Origin: Arthrobacter sp. UNC362MFTsu5.1
GTDB lineage: Bacteria; Actinomycetota; Actinomycetes; Actinomycetales; Micrococcaceae
Direction: 5' to 3'
Length of the DNA stretch: 47,594 nucleotides
Assembly: GCF_000685965.1 (NCBI RefSeq)
Contig: NZ_JMLE01000032.1
Coordinates: 1-47,594, forward strand
Part shown: positions 43,186 to 47,594 of the stretch, piece by piece
Layout: each line of letters begins with the position of its first letter
How positions within the stretch are numbered: the first letter of the stretch is position 1
Position numbers and translations under genes: made by a program
Notes under the pieces: model-generated
What the model was told of the DNA's origin: nothing
Databases searched by the model: none
What the model saw: the letters and a program-made list of their open reading frames with translations, nothing else

Positions 43186-44976
43186 ATGAAGCGTCCGGCA
43201 CCGAGGCAGCCCCTGCGGTTTTCCACCCAGACCCTGCTGCTTCAGCTCGGGGTGGTTCTGCTCGTTGTGCTGCTCAGCGGCGCCGTGCATGCGTGGCTCA
43301 CCTACGAGCGGCTTGGCCGGGAAGCCGAAAACCAGGCGCTCACCCTGGCCCGCACGGTCGCCTCGGATCCCGCGGTCCGCCGCGAGGTCCAGGCCATCAG
43401 CCGCGAGGCGGGCACTCCCCCGGCGCCGGTGCTGCTGGCCGGCCCCCTGATGGCGGTGGCCGAGGGGGCCCGGACCCGCACCGGGGCGTTGTTTGTGGTG
43501 ATTACGGATGAAACCGGCCTGCGGCTCGCCCACCCGGACGCCGAACGGCTCGGCGAAAAAGTCAGCACGGATCCCTCCGAAGCCCTCTCGGGCAAAGAAG
43601 TAACCACCCGGAACACCGGAACGCTGGGACCCTCGGCAGGGGCCAAGGTACCGGTCTTCGCGCCGGACTCGGACACCGTGGTGGGCGAGGTCAGCGTGGG
43701 GTATTCCACCGAGAACGTGGTCCAGAGCCTCGCCCGCGACATCACGCCCATTGCGCTGACGGCCGCCGGCTCGCTGCTGGCCGGAATCCTGGCCTCCTTC
43801 CTGCTGCGTCGCCGCCTGCAGCGGCTGACGCTCGGCCTGGAACCGGAGGAGATCAGCACGCTGGTCCACGACCAGGTGGCCGTCCTCCAAGGCGTTGACG
43901 ACGGCGTGATCGGCGTCTCGGCCGATGGCAGGATCAGCGTCTTCAACGCCGCCGCGCAGAGGCTCCTGGGACAGCCGGACCTTGCCGGCACGCCGTGGAA
44001 GCAGGCTCCGGTGCCGCAGCAGCTGAAGGCGCTGACCCTGCCGGACGCGGCCGAGGCCGACGCCGTCGAAGTCATCGCCGGTGCCCGCGTCTTGGTGGCC
44101 AGCGCCCGCAAGGCGCTGCACCGGCAGGAAGACCTGGGCTGGGTGGTGATGCTCCGCGACCGCACCGAGCTGCAGCACCTGACGCGCCAGCTGGATGCCG
44201 TGGGAACCATGTCCACGGCGCTGCGGGCGCAGCGCCATGAATTCGCCAACCAGCTGCACACCATTGCCGGGTTCATGAGCATCGGGCAGCACCAGCAGGC
44301 CCGCGACTACCTGGCGCGCCTGGCCGCCACCGGTCCGCTGAAGTTCCCGGTGGACCAGGCCGAACTGCTACAGGACCCGTACCTGCAGGCCTTCGTCGGT
44401 GCCAAGGGCGTCGAGGCGGACGAACGCGGCGTGACGCTGCGCATCGGCCCCGAAACGCTGGTGCGCGGCCAGGTCACCGAGCCGCAGGACGTGACCACGG
44501 TGCTCGGGAACCTGATCGACAACGCCGTGAACGCCGCCGTCGCCGGCTCCGCGGCGGAGCGCTGGGTGGAAGTGGAACTGCTGGACGAACCGGGGCCCGA
44601 CGGCGGCACGCTGCACATCGTCGTCGCGGACTCCGGCGACGGCCTGGCCGCTGTCCCGCCGGGCGGCGCGGGCTCGCCAAGCGGAACCGGGGCGGGCGCC
44701 GCCGTGGCGGACGCGGTGTTCGCCGAGGGATTCACGACGGCGGCACGGCCGGCCCGTGCCGGCGGCGGGCAGGGACTGGGGCTGGCCCTCGCCCGGCAGC
44801 TCGCGCGGCGGCGCGGCGGGGACGTTCGGGTCCTGGAAACCGGCTCCCCCGGCGGCCCGGGCGCCGTGTTTATGGCGACGCTGCCGCGGACCACCGCCGA
44901 CACGTCCGGGCCGGGGACAGGGCCAGGGGCAGGAACCGCGACCAAGAACACAGTTGGAGAGGACAACCATGCCTGA
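43186..44976 (+). CDS. CitA/DcuS-type sensor histidine kinase
   Basis: A 596-residue membrane sensor. Membrane segments lie at about 16-38 and 188-207 and bracket a periplasmic PDC-type ligand domain. A PAS domain follows at about 222-330. The phosphoacceptor is H351 in RAQRHEFANQLHTI, typical of the citrate/dicarboxylate sensor group, and the kinase N-box is LGNLIDNAVNAA. A G-box, GQGLGLALARQLA, follows. A Gly/Pro-rich tail ends the protein. The gene overlaps the response regulator by 8 bases. The neighbouring CitMHS gene makes citrate the likely signal. Confidence 0.93.
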   Translation: MKRPAPRQPLRFSTQTLLLQLGVVLLVVLLSGAVHAWLTYERLGREAENQALTLARTVASDPAVRREVQAISREAGTPPAPVLLAGPLMAVAEGARTRTGALFVVITDETGLRLAHPDAERLGEKVSTDPSEALSGKEVTTRNTGTLGPSAGAKVPVFAPDSDTVVGEVSVGYSTENVVQSLARDITPIALTAAGSLLAGILASFLLRRRLQRLTLGLEPEEISTLVHDQVAVLQGVDDGVIGVSADGRISVFNAAAQRLLGQPDLAGTPWKQAPVPQQLKALTLPDAAEADAVEVIAGARVLVASARKALHRQEDLGWVVMLRDRTELQHLTRQLDAVGTMSTALRAQRHEFANQLHTIAGFMSIGQHQQARDYLARLAATGPLKFPVDQAELLQDPYLQAFVGAKGVEADERGVTLRIGPETLVRGQVTEPQDVTTVLGNLIDNAVNAAVAGSAAERWVEVELLDEPGPDGGTLHIVVADSGDGLAAVPPGGAGSPSGTGAGAAVADAVFAEGFTTAARPARAGGGQGLGLALARQLARRRGGDVRVLETGSPGGPGAVFMATLPRTTADTSGPGTGPGAGTATKNTVGEDNHA

Positions 44977-45631
44977 AGATCTCAGGGTGCTGATTGTGGA
45001 TGACGATTTCCACGTCGCCAAGCTGCACGCTGCCTACGTGGATTCGGTGGCGGGTTTCATGGCACTCCCGCCAGCGGGGTCGGCGTCGCTGGCGCTGCAG
45101 GCCATCCACAGCCTGCGCCCCGACCTGGTGCTGCTGGATGTGTACCTGCCGGACGCGTCCGGCCTTGACCTGCTCGGGCAGCTGGACGTGGACACCATGA
45201 TCCTGAGTGCGGCGTCGGACGCGGCGTCACTTCGGGTGGCGTTCCGCCGCGGCGCCCTGGGCTACCTGCTGAAGCCGTTCACGGCCGAGTCCCTGTCGCA
45301 GCAGCTCCGCTCCTATGCCCGGTACCGGCGGATCCTGGCCCAGCCGGGTGCGCTGGACCAGGACACGGTGGAACGCGCCAAACGCTCGCTGATCCCGGGG
45401 GACGTCACCCCGTCCGCCAAGCCGCGCTCCGCCACCGAGGCGGCAGTGCTCGAATCGCTGGAACCCGGTGAGCAGTACTCGGCGGCCGAAGTGGCCGGAC
45501 GCGTCGGGGTGTCCCGGGCCACCGCCCAGCGGTACCTGTCCTCGCTGGCCGACGACGGCGCCGTCGACATCCAGCTGCGCTACGGAACCACCGGCCGCCC
45601 GGAACACCGCTACGGACTGCCGGCCAAATAA
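44969..45631 (+). CDS. CitB/DcuR-type response regulator
   Basis: A 220-residue regulator. The N-terminal receiver has acidic pocket D11-D12, phosphoacceptor D57 (LLDVYLPD) and K102 (LLKPF). A winged helix domain at about 160-215 (AAEVAGRVGVSRATAQRYLS) resembles the CitB/DpiA output domain. ATG 44969 is preceded by GGAGAGG and overlaps the kinase stop. The probable target is the divergent CitMHS promoter. Confidence 0.93.
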   Translation: MPEDLRVLIVDDDFHVAKLHAAYVDSVAGFMALPPAGSASLALQAIHSLRPDLVLLDVYLPDASGLDLLGQLDVDTMILSAASDAASLRVAFRRGALGYLLKPFTAESLSQQLRSYARYRRILAQPGALDQDTVERAKRSLIPGDVTPSAKPRSATEAAVLESLEPGEQYSAAEVAGRVGVSRATAQRYLSSLADDGAVDIQLRYGTTGRPEHRYGLPAK

Positions 45632-45662
45632 TTCCCCGACGCGGCACGGTAACCGCCGATTG

Positions 45663-45746
45663 CCGCAAGGCGGAACAGGCATCCGGAAGCGTGCGTCTAA
45701 GCGAGGGACCAGCGAGCACGCGGAGGATGTCGGTTCCGCCTTGCGG
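45663..45746. repeat. 84-base nested palindrome between convergent genes
   Basis: CCGCAAGGCGGAAC (45663-45676) pairs perfectly with GTTCCGCCTTGCGG (45733-45746). Inside, CATCC (45680-45684) pairs with GGATG (45725-45729), then CGTGC (45690-45694) with GCACG (45716-45720), leaving a 21-base loop. Internal loops are nearly symmetrical. It lies between the response regulator and ridA, so it may terminate both, but it is more elaborate than a terminator needs and may be a dispersed repeat. Confidence 0.75.
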
Positions 45747-45754
45747 GGAGCTGG

Positions 45755-46138
45755 CTAGCTGGCGCTCTTCTGGGCCACGAGTTCGATTTCGACGAGCATT
45801 TCGGGGTCGAGGAACGGCAGCACATGGACCAGGGACAGCGTGGGGCGGATCTCGCCGAACACTTCACCGTGCGCGCGGCCGGCGTCTTCCCACTTGCTGA
45901 TGTCCGTCAGGTACAGCTTGGACTGCACGACGTCCTCGTAGGCAAACCCGGCTTCTGCCAGGACGGCACCAAGCTTTTCGAGGATGAACTTTGTCTGGGT
46001 GTAGAAGTCCTCGCCCACGATGCCGTTGTCGCCGCTCGCCGCAGTGGCGGAAATGTACAGGGTGTTGTCCACCTGGACGGCCCGGGAATAGCCGAGGGTC
46101 TGCTCCCATGAGGAGCCGGAGCCGAATGTCTTGCGCAT
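45755..46138 (-). CDS. RidA family protein (YjgF/YER057c/UK114)
   Basis: A 127-residue trimeric RidA-fold protein. Archetypal members hydrolyse reactive enamine/imine intermediates from PLP enzymes. The signature region has RPTLSLVHV (R98 at the place of the substrate-binding arginine) and VEIELVA with the conserved acidic residue. Deviations from the classic RidA signature suggest one of the Rid2-7 subgroups, where function is less sure. Monocistronic as seen here. Confidence 0.88.
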   Translation of the reverse strand: MRKTFGSGSSWEQTLGYSRAVQVDNTLYISATAASGDNGIVGEDFYTQTKFILEKLGAVLAEAGFAYEDVVQSKLYLTDISKWEDAGRAHGEVFGEIRPTLSLVHVLPFLDPEMLVEIELVAQKSAS

Positions 46139-46185
46139 GGGTGTGCCTTTCGATGGTGCCTGGAGTCGGCACCACTTTAGGGCGG

Positions 46186-46689
46186 CTACACGTCGAGCCG
46201 GTAAACCAGCAGCTTTATGTCGGTGTCCGACACGAACCAGTCGCGTTCGGGAACGCGCTGGAAGCCTGTTTTCCGGTACAGCCCGTGGGCGCTTTCCCAG
46301 GTGCGGCCGGTGGTCAGCGCCACGGCCTTGACCCCGTCCAGTGACTTCGCATGCGCAATGATCGCCTCGACCATGGCCTTGCCGGCGCCGCTGCGCTGCA
46401 CCGACGGATCCACCACCAGCATGCGGAATTCGAGTTCGTCCGGCAGGGCGATGTCCGCAAACGGTTCACCGGCGACGGCGAGAGTCACCGAGCCGACGAT
46501 GTGCCCCGCCCGCTCGGCTACCCAGATGGTGGCCTGCCGTGCCCGGGTGGCGACATCCTGGATCTGCTGCATGTACGGGTGGTCGGCACTCGCGAAGTAG
46601 CCCGCGGCGAGGTAGGCGTCCCGCGTAATGCGGGCCACGGCGTCGAAATCTGCCGGGACGGCCGGGCGAATGAGGATCTGCGAATGCAC
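46186..46689 (-). CDS. GNAT family N-acetyltransferase
   Basis: A 167-residue acetyltransferase. Motif A, binding the acetyl-CoA pyrophosphate, is VDPSVQRSGAGKAMVEA (about residues 92-108). The C-terminal AHGLYRKTGFQRV is motif B, common to small GNAT enzymes. The acceptor is unknown. It is separated from ridA by a 47-base gap on the same strand. Confidence 0.88.
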   Translation of the reverse strand: MHSQILIRPAVPADFDAVARITRDAYLAAGYFASADHPYMQQIQDVATRARQATIWVAERAGHIVGSVTLAVAGEPFADIALPDELEFRMLVVDPSVQRSGAGKAMVEAIIAHAKSLDGVKAVALTTGRTWESAHGLYRKTGFQRVPERDWFVSDTDIKLLVYRLDV

Positions 46690-46791
46690 TTATCCATGGT
46701 AGTCGCCGGCAACACCCGGGCCGCCCGAAAAGGCCTTTTCCGTGACTGAACTATCAGTATGCGCGGAACGGGGCCCCTCACGGCGGGTGGC

Positions 46792-47594
46792 TCAGAGCGG
46801 GAACTTGCCCGACAGCTCAAGGGTCCCGGCGCACGTCCACGCCGCGAGGCGTTCATCGTCCGACGGTCCGCCGTCCAGGGGACTCGTGAGGCGCGGCCGG
46901 CGGACCCAGCATCCGGCCTCCTCGGCGATGAGCGCACCGGCCGAAAAGTCGTGCTCGTTGAGCCCGCGTTCGCCGAAGGCATCGTGGGTTCCGTCGGCCA
47001 CAAGGCACAGGTCCAGCGCAGCCGAGCCCAGCCGGCGGATGTCGGCGAAACCCTCCATGAACCCGCCGAGGGCCTCGGCCTGTTCGGCACGGATGCCGGG
47101 ATCGTAGCTGAAACCGGTCGCCAGGATTTGACCCGCACGGCCCGGAACGGGACCCGTGAGCTGGGTCCGCTGCCCTCGCTCCTCCAGCCACGCCCCTCCG
47201 CCGCGCGAGGCGTAGTAGACCCTGCCCAGTGCCGGGGCATTCACGACGCCGGCCAGCCAGGTGCCGTCGGGATCGGCCACCGCCACTGAGGTGCCGTAGT
47301 AGACGATGTTTCGGATGAAGTTGGTGGTGCCGTCCAGCGGGTCGATGGACCAGCGGTATCCGCTGGGATTGGCCCGGCTGAGGGTGCCGTGTTCCTCGCC
47401 GGTGACTGTGTCCTGCGGCCTGACGCGGTTGATCACCTCGCGCACGGCGTTCTCGGCGGCGACGTCAAAGGCCGTGACCCAGTCCCCGGAGGCTCCCTTG
47501 TTGCTGACGTCCAGGGCTTCGGCGTTGCGGGTGGCGAGCACGGCGGCCCCGGCGGCGGCAGCCGTCTTTGCCACCTCCAGCAGGTCGGCGGGGG
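46792..47594 (-). CDS. Inositol monophosphatase family protein (5' end beyond window)
   Basis: Mg2+-dependent sugar-phosphatase superfamily member; relatives act on inositol phosphates, histidinol phosphate or 3'-phosphoadenosine 5'-phosphate. The visible part is 267 codons. Metal-binding signatures are GEEHG, DPLDGTTNF and the later NEHDFSAGALIAEEAG. A GTG at 47574 could start it, but the frame is open to the window edge with family-like residues (PADLLEVA), so the true start is probably outside. Substrate not determined. Confidence 0.88.
   Translation of the reverse strand, partial: PADLLEVAKTAAAAGAAVLATRNAEALDVSNKGASGDWVTAFDVAAENAVREVINRVRPQDTVTGEEHGTLSRANPSGYRWSIDPLDGTTNFIRNIVYYGTSVAVADPDGTWLAGVVNAPALGRVYYASRGGGAWLEERGQRTQLTGPVPGRAGQILATGFSYDPGIRAEQAEALGGFMEGFADIRRLGSAALDLCLVADGTHDAFGERGLNEHDFSAGALIAEEAGCWVRRPRLTSPLDGGPSDDERLAAWTCAGTLELSGKFPL

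Overview
The window is high-GC, densely packed actinobacterial chromosome. Gene content, protein sequences and the two SAM-IV riboswitches point to the Micrococcaceae, most likely Arthrobacter or Pseudarthrobacter. This is inferred by recognition, not by a search. It reads as core and metabolic chromosome. I found no CRISPR array, insertion sequence, integrase, prophage or toxin-antitoxin pair.

Layout. 1-7.6 kb (minus): a co-directional run FAD-linked oxidase, YibE/F membrane protein, dusB, dgt, dnaG, followed by tRNA-Asn. 7.8-10.2 kb (plus): a tight three-gene cassette of alpha/beta hydrolase, DUF1295 membrane protein and PlsC-like acyltransferase. 10.3-11.7 kb: a short-chain fatty acid transporter gene with an in-frame TAG. 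11.8-15.3 kb (minus): GNAT protein, glyS and a YdcZ-type DMT transporter. 15.4-19.0 kb: S4 protein, esterase, SGNH hydrolase, winged-helix protein and SHOCT protein. 19.1-20.4 kb: a decayed patch with a DUF222 remnant and a frameshifted unknown gene. 20.5-26.5 kb: valine-type catabolism (mmsA, mmsB, divergent LysR) and a zinc alcohol dehydrogenase with an MHS-family transporter. 26.7-29.6 kb: metY and metX, each behind its own SAM-IV riboswitch. 29.8-32.1 kb: VOC protein, CPBP membrane protein and histidine phosphatase. 32.1-37.9 kb: tdh, kbl, FAD amine oxidoreductase and hutI, with a divergent LysR. 38.0-41.4 kb: gatC, gatA, gatB. 41.5-45.6 kb: CitMHS citrate transporter divergent from a CitA/CitB-type two-component system. 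45.8-47.6 kb: RidA, GNAT and an inositol monophosphatase family protein cut by the window edge.

How the genes work together. tdh plus kbl convert threonine to glycine and acetyl-CoA. metX plus metY make homocysteine from homoserine by direct sulfhydrylation under SAM feedback. mmsB plus mmsA convert 3-hydroxyisobutyrate to propionyl-CoA. The sensor and regulator probably induce the citrate transporter. GatCAB corrects mischarged Glu-tRNA-Gln and/or Asp-tRNA-Asn.

I do not see a clearly new multi-gene system. The best leads are the TAG inside the fatty acid transporter, the single-base frameshift at 19998-20002, the riboswitch pair with matching promoters, two large intergenic palindromes (37915-37980 and 45663-45746), an operator-like array at 16277-16318, and a lone hutI in a threonine-degradation operon.
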